From Flavobacteriaceae bacterium (GTDB lineage Bacteria; Bacteroidota; Bacteroidia; Flavobacteriales; Flavobacteriaceae), in the NCBI GenBank assembly GCA_947443815.1, contig CANEXR010000078.1, forward strand, positions 1 through 10,852: a stretch of DNA of 10,852 bases, in the 5' to 3' direction. The translations under genes and the position numbers were made by a program. A model generated the notes under the pieces. The model was not told the DNA's origin and did not search any database. It worked only from the letters and a program-made list of their open reading frames with translations. Positions 1-6,092 of this stretch are shown here, in pieces (within the stretch, counting starts at the first letter, position 1; the number at the start of each line of letters is the position of its first letter).

Positions 1-168
1 ACCATAATTGTGAGCCATAGAATATCATCCGCTAAAAATGCAGATCGAATTCTTATTATTGAAGATGGAAAAATCACACAACAAGGTTCTCATAATCAAT
101 TGATAAATCAAGAAGGCTACTATGCAGACCTCTATTTGAAACAACTTTCGGAAAAAGAATTGCAATAA
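1..168 (+). CDS. ABC transporter ATP-binding protein, C-terminal end (partial)
   Basis: Only the last 55 codons lie in the window, and the gene starts upstream of it. The translation begins TIIVSHRISSAKNADRI, which contains the H-loop (switch) histidine of an ABC ATPase in the SHR context. It continues with the typical end of the nucleotide-binding domain (IEDGKITQQGSHNQLI, then a YYADLY-like helix) before TAA at 166-168. This ending is usual for exporter-type half transporters (MsbA/MdlB/LmrA type) that carry membrane and ATPase domains in one chain. The membrane part is not visible, so the substrate cannot be inferred. The PUR-family gene follows about 70 bp downstream on the same strand. 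Confidence 0.93.
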   Translation, partial: TIIVSHRISSAKNADRILIIEDGKITQQGSHNQLINQEGYYADLYLKQLSEKELQ

Positions 169-237
169 TTGTTGTTTAATCCATATATTTTTATGATTTT
201 TGATTGCTATTAAACAAAAAAATTGACTGAAAGGATT

Positions 238-618
238 ATGAGAGAAAATGACATGCTAGAAAAAGAAGAGATATTTTCTAAAGTTTTACGAGCTGGAAGA
301 AGAACCTATTTCTTTGATGTAAGAGCTACAAAAGCAGACGATTATTATATTACAATTACCGAAAGTAAAAAATTTACCGAAGAGGATGGTTCATTCCATT
401 TTAAAAAGCACAAAATTTATTTATACAAAGAAGATTTTACTGCTTTTGAAGAAATCTTAGCAGAAATGACTTCCTACGTTTTGAACCACAAGGGCGAAGA
501 AGTAATCTCAGAAAGACATCAAAAAGACTTTAAAAAAGAATATGCTTCTGAAAAATCTGATGATGACGAAATACCTCAAACATCCAGTTTTACGGATATT
601 GATTTTGACGATATTTAA
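238..618 (+). CDS. PUR-alpha-like DNA/RNA-binding protein (DUF3276 type)
   Basis: This small cytoplasmic protein of about 126 residues carries one PUR repeat, at about residues 7-83. Recognisable parts are the basic, aromatic strand RAGRRTYFFDVR, then DDYYITITESKK and the KHKIYLYKEDF strand before a helix. The C-terminal tail is acidic (SDDDE...DIDFDDI). PUR proteins bind single-stranded nucleic acid as dimers; the best-studied bacterial member is BpuR of Borrelia, which binds DNA and RNA and affects gene expression. I place the start at the ATG at 238 (MRENDMLEKEE). An upstream TTG at 223 would add five residues, and the ATG at 253 would remove five. The gene ends 27 bp before a strong hairpin terminator. 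The family call is firm from the sequence pattern. Its role in this organism is inference. Confidence 0.88.
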   Translation: MRENDMLEKEEIFSKVLRAGRRTYFFDVRATKADDYYITITESKKFTEEDGSFHFKKHKIYLYKEDFTAFEEILAEMTSYVLNHKGEEVISERHQKDFKKEYASEKSDDDEIPQTSSFTDIDFDDI

Positions 619-644
619 TTTAAAATCTAATTTCAATCTTATAT

Positions 645-681
645 AAAAGTTCAATAGCCAAATGGTTTTTGGACTTTTTTT
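645..681 (+). terminator. Rho-independent terminator after the PUR-family gene
   Basis: The arms 645-659 and 664-678 can form a stem of up to 15 pairs (two G-U wobbles, one U-U mismatch) with the 4-nt loop AAAT. The T-run 675-681 is partly within the stem. The position, 27 bp after the stop codon, fits intrinsic termination of the upstream gene. Confidence 0.8.
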
Positions 682-682
682 G

Positions 683-690
683 TATCTTTA
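683..690 (+). promoter_or_regulatory. Possible -7 element for the 859-3055 gene set
   Basis: TTTTGTATCTTTAA resembles the -7 contexts in front of trmD (TTTGTACCTTTG) and rplS (TTTGTATTTTTG), with the last G of TAnnTTTG replaced by A. No TTG lies 17-23 nt upstream, so the -33 element is missing or degenerate and the call is weak. If used, transcription would begin near 696 and leave a leader of about 160 nt before the ATG at 859. Confidence 0.3.
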
Positions 691-714
691 AAAATTAAAA
701 AACTTAATTTATTT

Positions 715-804
715 AATAGGTAAAGTTCTGGCCTGTCCTATTTTTTTTTTAAAATACCCAGCAAGCTATAATCAAATTAGTGGTTGGTAAGTGCCTCATT
801 AATT
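715..804 (+). promoter_or_regulatory. Leader region with possible hairpins (function unknown)
   Basis: Two hairpins can be drawn. In the first, AATAGG (715-720) pairs with CCTATT (737-742) and runs directly into ten T residues (741-750), like a weak terminator. The T-run can instead pair as TATTTT (739-744) with AAAATA (751-756), supported by CTGG (728-731) with CCAG (758-761). These two folds exclude each other. In the second hairpin, AATTAGTG (775-782) pairs with CATTAATT (797-804) with one G-U pair, and GG/CC (786-787 with 794-795) can add to it. A switch between terminator and antiterminator is conceivable but is pure inference in such AT-rich DNA. Confidence 0.25.
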
Positions 805-858
805 TTCTAAAATCACAAAAAACACTCAAACAAAATTCCAAATAAAATATACTTCAAA

Positions 859-1386
859 ATGATAAAAAAAACAGTATTCTCCTTCGTTTTTCTTGTATTA
901 ACAACTGCCACTACCATCGCACAAAACGCCGTAAAAGAGTACAAAGCTGGACATGTTTTTTATGTAAGCTTACCCGAGTACATGACTAAAACGGTTGAAT
1001 TAAACAGTGCCGCTATACTGCAGTATAAAAGTCAGGTAAAAGATGTTTACGGTTTTATTATTGAAGACAATAAAGAAGAATTAGCCTTAGCCGAATTTAA
1101 TTACACTTCTATTAATGAATTTTACGAAGATTTTATCAAAGATTTTGTTGTTGATCAAGATAAAAGAAAGGTATCTTCCCCACTATCTACAAAAAAAGGG
1201 ACAATTAATTTTATAGAATCCGATGTCACTTATTTTGATAAAGAAGCGGGAATGGATATCTATTATTTAGTTGGAATTGTGGAAACCAAAGATGCTTATT
1301 ATAAAATATTATCCTGGTCTGCCGAAAAGAACAAAGAGCAATTCAAAGCAGATTTTCAAAAAATAATCTATAGTCTTAGAGACTAA
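859..1386 (+). CDS. Secreted protein of unknown function (175 aa)
   Basis: I do not recognise a named family. The N-terminus is a clear Sec signal peptide: basic MIKK, a hydrophobic core to about residue 20, then ATTIAQ followed by NAVKEY, so cleavage near residue 22 is likely. No lipobox cysteine is present. The mature part of about 153 residues is mixed alpha/beta, rich in charged and aromatic residues (EYKAGHVFYVSLPEYM, INEFYEDFIKDF, YYLVGIVETKDAYYKILSWS), with no metal-binding or nucleophile motif I can name. The general layout is compatible with a PsbP/Mog1-like single domain, but this is a guess. It sits 17 bp before a secreted esterase-like gene on the same strand, so the two are probably co-transcribed and both products leave the cytoplasm. 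Confidence 0.85.
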   Translation: MIKKTVFSFVFLVLTTATTIAQNAVKEYKAGHVFYVSLPEYMTKTVELNSAAILQYKSQVKDVYGFIIEDNKEELALAEFNYTSINEFYEDFIKDFVVDQDKRKVSSPLSTKKGTINFIESDVTYFDKEAGMDIYYLVGIVETKDAYYKILSWSAEKNKEQFKADFQKIIYSLRD

Positions 1387-1403
1387 AACAATTACTAAAT
1401 AAG

Positions 1404-2234
1404 ATGAAAAACTTTTTTATTTTAGCTTTTACATTCTTTTTATGCGTTTCTATTTCAGCACAAAAATTAGAATATACAACAGAGTCAAATTTACCATATT
1501 ATAACGATTCCATAAATAAATCAGATGCTTATATAAAAGAACGCTGTGTTTTGGATGTCTATTATCCAAAAAATAGTCCTGGTTTTGCTACCGTTATTTG
1601 GTTTCATGGAGGAGGATTAACCAGTGGGAACAAGGAACTTCCAGAAGCATTAAAAAACCAAGGAATTGCTGTAATTTCAGTAAATTATCGTTTGGGACCA
1701 AAAGTCAGTGCGCCCAAATATATTGAAGATGCTGCTGCTGCAGTTGCATGGGCTTTTAAAAACATCAGTGGTTTTGGAGGAGATGCGTCTTTAATTTTTG
1801 TTGCAGGTCATTCTGCTGGTGGTTATCTTGTGAATATGATTGGTTTAGATAAAAAATGGCTTCAAGCGGAAGGGATTGATGCAAATAAAATAGCTGGGCT
1901 GATTCCACTTAGTGGTCAAGCAATTACTCATTTTTTGACTCGAAAAGAGCGGGGTATTCCAGAAACTCAACCGATAATTGATGAATATGCTCCTCTTTTT
2001 CATGTTCGTGCTGATGCACCGCCTTTGTTGTTAATAACAGGTGATCGAGAACTTGAAATGTTAGGTCGCTACGAAGAAAATGCCTATTTGATGCGCATGA
2101 TGAAAATTGCCGGTCATAAAGACACTAAACTCTACGAATTAGGTGGATTTGGGCACAATATGACTGAGCCCGCTTTCCCTTTATTATTAAATGAAGTTCG
2201 AAGAATCTGTAAGGAAAAAAAACAAAAAAAATGA
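1404..2234 (+). CDS. Secreted alpha/beta-hydrolase, esterase type
   Basis: This 276-residue protein has a signal peptide (MKNFF, hydrophobic core, SISAQ at residues 16-20), so it is probably periplasmic or exported. The oxyanion motif HGGG is at 68-71, the nucleophile elbow GHSAGG at 135-140 with Ser137, the likely acid Asp214 in ITGDRE, and the catalytic His251 in GGFGHNM. This order is that of the carboxylesterase/HSL-like (BD-FAE, esterase/lipase) branch of alpha/beta-hydrolases. It suggests hydrolysis of small esters such as acetyl or feruloyl groups, but the natural substrate is not visible. All triad residues are in place, so the enzyme looks active. Its TGA stop overlaps the ATG of the sulfurtransferase gene (ATGA, 2231-2234), implying translational coupling. 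The tail is very lysine-rich (KEKKQKK). Confidence 0.92.
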   Translation: MKNFFILAFTFFLCVSISAQKLEYTTESNLPYYNDSINKSDAYIKERCVLDVYYPKNSPGFATVIWFHGGGLTSGNKELPEALKNQGIAVISVNYRLGPKVSAPKYIEDAAAAVAWAFKNISGFGGDASLIFVAGHSAGGYLVNMIGLDKKWLQAEGIDANKIAGLIPLSGQAITHFLTRKERGIPETQPIIDEYAPLFHVRADAPPLLLITGDRELEMLGRYEENAYLMRMMKIAGHKDTKLYELGGFGHNMTEPAFPLLLNEVRRICKEKKQKK

Positions 2235-3055
2235 CTACTCCACTTGTAACATCAGCATGGCTTAATACTAATTTTGACAATCCAAGCTTAATTATATTAG
2301 ACGCAAGTTTGAAAGATAATCAATCGAGCCTAGAAACAAATTTAGGAAATTTACAAATTAAGAAAGCCCGTTTCTTCGATATCAAACAAACGTTTAGCGA
2401 CACCAATACTGTTTTACCAAACACATTAGCAAGTCCTGAAAAATTTGAAATTGAAGCACAAAAACTAGGAATCAACAAAGACAGTACAATTGTAATTTAT
2501 GACCATTTAGGTATTTACTCAAGTCCAAGGGCATGGTGGATGTTTAAAAGTATGGGGCATGAAAATGTGGCCGTTTTAGACGGAGGACTCCCTGATTGGA
2601 TAAAAGAAGGTTTTTCTGTAGAAGAAAAAAAATCCAATCCAATCTATGCAAAAGGAAATTTTGAGGCTCAATTTATTTCAACTTCCGTAAAAGACAAAGA
2701 GCAAATACTTCAAAATATCCAAACAGAAGTGGCGCTTTTGATAGATGCCCGAGGCGAAAAAAGATTTCATGGAATTGGAGATGAACCCCGATTAGGTCTT
2801 AGAAGTGGACATATTCCGGGCTCCATAAACATACCCTATACACAACTTTTGCAAGACGGGAAGTTTTTATCAAAAGAAGCATTATTAAAGCTCTTGCCCT
2901 TGAGTGATAAACCTCTTTTTTTTACTTGTGGCTCAGGAGTAACCGCTTGTATTGATTTATTGGCTTATGAATTAATTTCTAAAAATCCGAAATCAATATA
3001 TGATGGATCTTGGACCGAATGGGGGCAACTTGAGAATCTTCCAATTGAAAAATAA
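2231..3055 (+). CDS. Sulfurtransferase with two rhodanese domains (SseA-like)
   Basis: The 274-residue length is normal for the thiosulfate/3-mercaptopyruvate sulfurtransferase family. The N-terminal rhodanese domain (about 5-130) is non-catalytic: the usual cysteine position reads DHLGIYSSPRAWW, followed by the conserved VLDGGLPDW. The C-terminal domain (about 150-270) has the IDAR strand, RSGHIPGSIN at 191-200 and the active loop CGSGVTAC with nucleophile Cys233, followed by DGSWTEWG. A CGSGVTA loop favours 3-mercaptopyruvate over thiosulfate as sulfur donor (family knowledge). There is no signal peptide, so it should act in the cytoplasm, unlike the two secreted products encoded upstream. 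It starts inside the stop codon of the hydrolase gene. No terminator-like T-tailed hairpin follows before the next gene. Confidence 0.94.
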   Translation: MTTPLVTSAWLNTNFDNPSLIILDASLKDNQSSLETNLGNLQIKKARFFDIKQTFSDTNTVLPNTLASPEKFEIEAQKLGINKDSTIVIYDHLGIYSSPRAWWMFKSMGHENVAVLDGGLPDWIKEGFSVEEKKSNPIYAKGNFEAQFISTSVKDKEQILQNIQTEVALLIDARGEKRFHGIGDEPRLGLRSGHIPGSINIPYTQLLQDGKFLSKEALLKLLPLSDKPLFFTCGSGVTACIDLLAYELISKNPKSIYDGSWTEWGQLENLPIEK

Positions 3056-3145
3056 GCAGTTACTTTTAAAAGAGTAGTTTAAAACATAAAAAAATAGCTT
3101 AACTGTTTTAAATAAAATACAGTTGAATTTGACAAATAAAAACGA

Positions 3146-3694
3146 ATGGAACCGAAACTATTAATTCTAGCAGGTCTGGGTGATTCAGGAGAAATGCACT
3201 GGCAAAGTTATTGGCAAAAGAAATTTAAAAATTCAACAAAAGTCATTCAAGACAATTGGGAAGAACCTAAACTTGAGGATTGGCTTTTTAAACTCAATGA
3301 AGCCGTTCAAAAATTAGATTCACCAACCATTTTAGTGGCACATAGTCTAGCCGTTTCGATGGTTTTGCATTGGACTTCAGCTTATACAAATTCGAATATT
3401 ATAGGTGCCTTATTAGTTGCTCCCGCTGATGTTGATTCGCCTTTACACACCCCTGATTTAGTGCGGAATTTTGCGCCTATTCCATTACATAAAATACCTT
3501 TTCCCTCCCTAGTTATAGGAACTGAAAACGACAACTATATTACATTAGAAAGAACGCAATATTTAGCTAAAATGTGGGGTAGTGATTTTGTAAATATTGG
3601 ACAAAAAGGGCATATTAATTCTGATTCAAATCTTGAATTTTGGGAAGAAGGGCAAATGCTGTTGCAACAATTAATCAATCGTATTAACGCTTAG
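3146..3694 (+). CDS. Small serine hydrolase, RBBP9/YdeN family
   Basis: This 182-residue cytoplasmic alpha/beta-hydrolase has the usual length for the RBBP9/YdeN (Ser_hydrolase, PF06821) family. It opens with the family hallmark strand and loop LILAGLGDSGEMHWQSYW. The nucleophile elbow is VAHSLA with Ser67; the first glycine of GxSxG is Ala65 and the second is Ala69, substitutions that occur in this family. The likely acid is Asp129 in GTENDNY, the loop that often reads NDPY, and the likely base is His156 in KGHINSDSN. The substrate is unknown. It lies 90 bp after the sulfurtransferase gene and may be transcribed with it. A small inverted repeat (AACTGT/ACAGTT, 3101-3124) without a T-run sits between them. 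Its stop is only 2 bp from the stop of the convergent csaA. Confidence 0.9.
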   Translation: MEPKLLILAGLGDSGEMHWQSYWQKKFKNSTKVIQDNWEEPKLEDWLFKLNEAVQKLDSPTILVAHSLAVSMVLHWTSAYTNSNIIGALLVAPADVDSPLHTPDLVRNFAPIPLHKIPFPSLVIGTENDNYITLERTQYLAKMWGSDFVNIGQKGHINSDSNLEFWEEGQMLLQQLINRINA

Positions 3695-3696
3695 AT

Positions 3697-4032
3697 TTAT
3701 CCTATTCGCAATCCGTTTTTAATTTTGAAATCTGGAGCTAACAGAATAACATCTCCAGACTCACCAACAGCACCTAAAACTAAACACTCGCTCATGAATT
3801 TTCCAATTTGTTTTTTAGGAAAATTGACTACGGCTACAATTTGGCGACTAATTAAATCTTCTTTCTGATAGCGTAGTGTAATTTGGGCAGATGTTTTTCT
3901 GATGCCAATTTCAGAACCGAAATCAACTGTGAGTTGATAGGCTGGTTTTCGGGCTTCGGGAAAATCATTAACTTCTAGTATAGTTCCCACTCTCATTTCT
4001 ACTCTTTCAAATTCTGACCACGTTAATTCCAT
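3697..4032 (-). CDS. csaA: CsaA-type tRNA-binding-domain protein
   Basis: The 111 residues form a single OB-fold tRNA-binding domain, the whole length of CsaA proteins and similar to the C-terminal domains of methionyl-tRNA synthetase and the N-terminal part of PheT. Visible hallmarks are the opening FERVEMRVGTILEV, the motif GIRKTSAQIT and the closing stretch NFPKKQIGKFMSECLVLGA. CsaA is a small dimeric cytoplasmic protein, described as an export-related chaperone in Bacillus and able to bind tRNA; its main role remains uncertain. It is divergent from the redoxin gene, with a shared upstream region of about 116 bp, and convergent with the RBBP9-type hydrolase at 2 bp spacing. No hairpin separates the two convergent genes. 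Confidence 0.9.
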   Translation of the reverse strand: MELTWSEFERVEMRVGTILEVNDFPEARKPAYQLTVDFGSEIGIRKTSAQITLRYQKEDLISRQIVAVVNFPKKQIGKFMSECLVLGAVGESGDVILLAPDFKIKNGLRIG

Positions 4033-4086
4033 AATGCTATTTATAATTGAAACTGATTATTAATTCAAAGACTAATTTAGTATTTC

Positions 4087-4119
4087 TTGTTTAAAAAGCA
4101 ATCCTTTTCCCTAACTTTA
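4087..4119 (+). promoter_or_regulatory. Candidate promoter of the redoxin gene
   Basis: TTG at 4087-4089 and TAACTTTA at 4112-4119 are 22 nt apart. This fits the flavobacterial -33/-7 pattern (TTG-N17-23-TAnnTTTG) except for the last base. Transcription would start about 25 nt before the ATG at 4149. Confidence 0.45.
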
Positions 4120-4148
4120 AACCTAAAATCTTAAACAAGAGAACTGCC

Positions 4149-4703
4149 ATGTCAAGAACGAATTCAACTATGGTTCCGCTTGAAACAAAAGCGCCCGAAT
4201 TTTATTTAAAAGATACCAATTCCAATGCTTGGTTTTCTTTTTCAGATTTAAAAGGAGAAAAGGGAACTTTAGTCGTTTTTATTTGTAATCATTGTCCATT
4301 TGTACATCATGTTATTGAGGAAGTCATACGAATAGCAAATGATTATCGGGTTCAAGGTATTGGTATTATTGCCATATCCAGTAATGATGTGACAAAATAT
4401 CCACAAGATTCCCCTGAATTGATGACAGAATTTGCCTTTGAAAACAAGATGGATTTCCCTTATTTGTATGACGAAACACAGGCTATAGCCAAAGCGTATG
4501 ATGCTGCTTGTACGCCTGATTTTTTCTTATTTGATAATCAAAATCGATTGGTATACCGTGGGCAATTGGATGATAGCCGACCTGGGAATGGGATTCCAGT
4601 TAGCGGAACTGACTTAAGAGCCGCTATTGATAGTATAATTTACAATAGAATTATCAATCCTATCCAGAAACCAAGTTTAGGTTGCAATATTAAGTGGAAG
4701 TAA
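4149..4703 (+). CDS. Thioredoxin-fold redoxin (peroxiredoxin-like, CxxC)
   Basis: This 184-residue protein has the AhpC/TSA-type opening (APEFYLKDTNSNAWFSFSDLKG) followed by the strand and active loop VVFICNHCPFVHHV. That gives a CxxC pair at Cys46 and Cys49, typical of the PRX_like1 group of thioredoxin-fold proteins. Cys121 lies just before the cis-proline region (CTPDFFLFD, Pro123), and a fourth conserved-looking Cys179 is in the C-terminal SLGCNIKW. There is no signal peptide, so it is cytoplasmic. A thiol-disulfide oxidoreductase or peroxidase-like activity is the family expectation, but substrates are not known. It is a single-gene unit with its own candidate promoter. No T-tailed terminator is seen for its strand except possibly the shared inverted repeat at 4753-4783. 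Confidence 0.88.
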   Translation: MSRTNSTMVPLETKAPEFYLKDTNSNAWFSFSDLKGEKGTLVVFICNHCPFVHHVIEEVIRIANDYRVQGIGIIAISSNDVTKYPQDSPELMTEFAFENKMDFPYLYDETQAIAKAYDAACTPDFFLFDNQNRLVYRGQLDDSRPGNGIPVSGTDLRAAIDSIIYNRIINPIQKPSLGCNIKWK

Positions 4704-4746
4704 TTGTTGTTGTTTTCTCATTCAAGAATAAGTCTCCAACTATTAT

Positions 4747-4783
4747 AAAAAAAATCCCAAAACTTTTGAAAAGTTTTGGGATT
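4747..4783 (-). terminator. Terminator of the cyclophilin-FKBP gene
   Basis: A perfect 15-bp inverted repeat (4753-4767 with 4769-4783, one base between arms, so a real loop of 5-7 nt) is followed on the minus strand by eight T residues (A-run 4747-4754 on +). It lies 51 nt after the minus-strand stop codon. On the + strand the hairpin is followed by CCAATTTTGAC rather than a T-run, so it should work best for the minus-strand gene, though it may also end redoxin transcripts. Confidence 0.85.
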
Positions 4784-4834
4784 CCAATTTTGACTTTTTT
4801 AGCAATCTAAAATGAACTACTAAAAAACCAACTA

Positions 4835-5767
4835 TTATTTTACGTCCATTAATTCTACATCGAAAATCAAAGTTGCATTTGGCGGAATTACTCCTCCTGC
4901 TCCACGAGATCCATACCCTAAATGTGATGGAATCACAAAACGTGCTTTGTCACCAACTTGTAATAAAGCAATTCCTTCATCCCAACCTTCGATAACATTA
5001 CCTCTTCCTAATGGGAATTCGATTGGTTTTTTTCTTGGATATGAGCTGTCAAAAACTTTTCCATCAGGAAGTTGTCCAGTGTAATGAACCGAAACAGTTT
5101 TTCCATTTTCGGCTTTTTTACCAGAACCTCTTTGAATGAATTGGTAACGCAAACCACTTTCTGTTTTTTCGAAACCTGCAGCTAATTTTTCCATCTCTCC
5201 TTCAGCAGCTTCACGTTCAGCAGCTTCACGTTTTGCACGAGAACCTTCAAAAGTTCTGAAAGCCTCAACAGCATTCCATTTTTGAGCTTCTTCCCCTACT
5301 CTTACAATTTCTAAGGTTTCCAAAACATCCCCTTGAGCTACAGCGTCAACGATATCCTGACCTTCAATTACCTGTCCAAAAACTGTATGTTTATTATCCA
5401 ACCAAGAAGTGGGTACATGTGTAATATAAAATTGAGAACCGTTTGTACCAGGTCCTGAGTTAGCCATAGCTAAAACCCCTGGTTTATCGTGTTTTAAACT
5501 TGGGTGAAATTCATCATCAAATTTGTATCCTGGATCACCAGTTCCAGTTCCTTGTGGACATCCACCTTGAATCATAAAATCAGGAATTACTCTGTGAAAT
5601 TTTAATCCATCGTAGTATTTATTTCCTTGAGGTTTCACTTTATTCTCTAAGTTCCCTTCAGCTAAAGCAACAAAGTTACCGACAGTACCTGGTGTTAAAT
5701 CGTGTGTTAGTTTTACTAAAATAATCCCTTTTGTGGTGTTGAATTTAGCGTATATTCCGTTTTCCAT
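4835..5767 (-). CDS. Peptidyl-prolyl isomerase, cyclophilin-FKBP fusion
   Basis: This 310-residue protein joins both classical immunophilin folds. The cyclophilin domain (about 5-160) keeps all catalytic positions of human CypA: Arg59, Phe64, Met65 and Gln67 in FHRVIPDFMIQGG, Gln112 and Phe113 in GSQFYIT, Trp122 and His127 in SWLDNKHTVFG. A charged, alanine/glutamate-rich helical linker (about 165-200) follows. The FKBP domain (about 203-310) keeps Tyr229 (HYTG), Phe239 and Asp240, Val258-Ile259-Glu260-Gly261-Trp262, Tyr285 and Phe302. Both isomerase sites therefore look active. No signal peptide is present, so it should help protein folding in the cytoplasm. Dual immunophilins of this order have been described in Flavobacterium and Treponema. 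It is a single gene with a good terminator. Confidence 0.96.
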   Translation of the reverse strand: MENGIYAKFNTTKGIILVKLTHDLTPGTVGNFVALAEGNLENKVKPQGNKYYDGLKFHRVIPDFMIQGGCPQGTGTGDPGYKFDDEFHPSLKHDKPGVLAMANSGPGTNGSQFYITHVPTSWLDNKHTVFGQVIEGQDIVDAVAQGDVLETLEIVRVGEEAQKWNAVEAFRTFEGSRAKREAAEREAAEGEMEKLAAGFEKTESGLRYQFIQRGSGKKAENGKTVSVHYTGQLPDGKVFDSSYPRKKPIEFPLGRGNVIEGWDEGIALLQVGDKARFVIPSHLGYGSRGAGGVIPPNATLIFDVELMDVK

Positions 5768-5789
5768 TGTTTTTAATTTTTATGAAATG

Positions 5790-5797
5790 CAAATTTA
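5790..5797 (-). promoter_or_regulatory. Possible -7 element of the cyclophilin-FKBP gene
   Basis: Read on the minus strand this is TAAATTTG, a full match to TAnnTTTG, 22 bp before the start codon. No TTG lies at the expected 17-23 nt further upstream, so only half of the promoter pattern is supported. Confidence 0.35.
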
Positions 5798-6092
5798 CGA
5801 AATTAATTTTAAAAAGGGAATTGAGGAATTCGTTTGCATATTATAAACGTATGAGTTTTGAAAAAAAATCACAGATTTAAGGGAATTATATGAAAAATTT
5901 GCAAATTTGTTAGCCAATAGAATCTAATATCGGTTTTGATTCAACGTTTATTCTACAAAAAATGTACTAAAATAGAAAATGCTTTTTTTGAGGTATTGCA
6001 TTTTTGTTTATGGTGTCAATCAGTAGGTTTACAACTAAAAAAAACAATTTAAAGTCTAACACCAACTTGATTTTATTGATTTATAGCTGTTT
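5798..6092. other. Gene-free, AT-rich spacer
   Basis: I see no open frame of useful length, RNA gene or mobile-element end here. Two small items are a 14-bp palindrome AAATTTGCAAATTT at 5895-5908, which in such AT-rich DNA may be chance, and a short inverted repeat AGCTG/CAGCT around 6085-6103 that overlaps the stop codon of the monooxygenase gene. The latter lacks a T-run and is not convincing as a terminator. Confidence 0.5.

Noticed and set aside
223..237. TTG at 223 as the start of the PUR-family gene
   Set aside because: The ATG at 238 fits the family N-terminus MRENDMLEKEE better, and the five extra residues (MTERI) have no support beyond the open frame.
3101..3124. Inverted repeat AACTGT/ACAGTT between the sulfurtransferase and small hydrolase genes as a terminator
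   Set aside because: The stem is short and AT-rich, and no T-run follows, so it does not support separating the two genes into different transcripts.
4055..4075. TAGTCTTTG on the minus strand as a csaA promoter (and TAATCTTTG near 7271-7279 for the monooxygenase gene)
   Set aside because: Both have three bases between TA and TTTG instead of two, and no TTG at a proper distance, so they do not fit the consensus.
5895..5908. 14-bp palindrome AAATTTGCAAATTT as an operator
   Set aside because: In DNA this AT-rich such palindromes arise by chance, and it is not next to a supported promoter.
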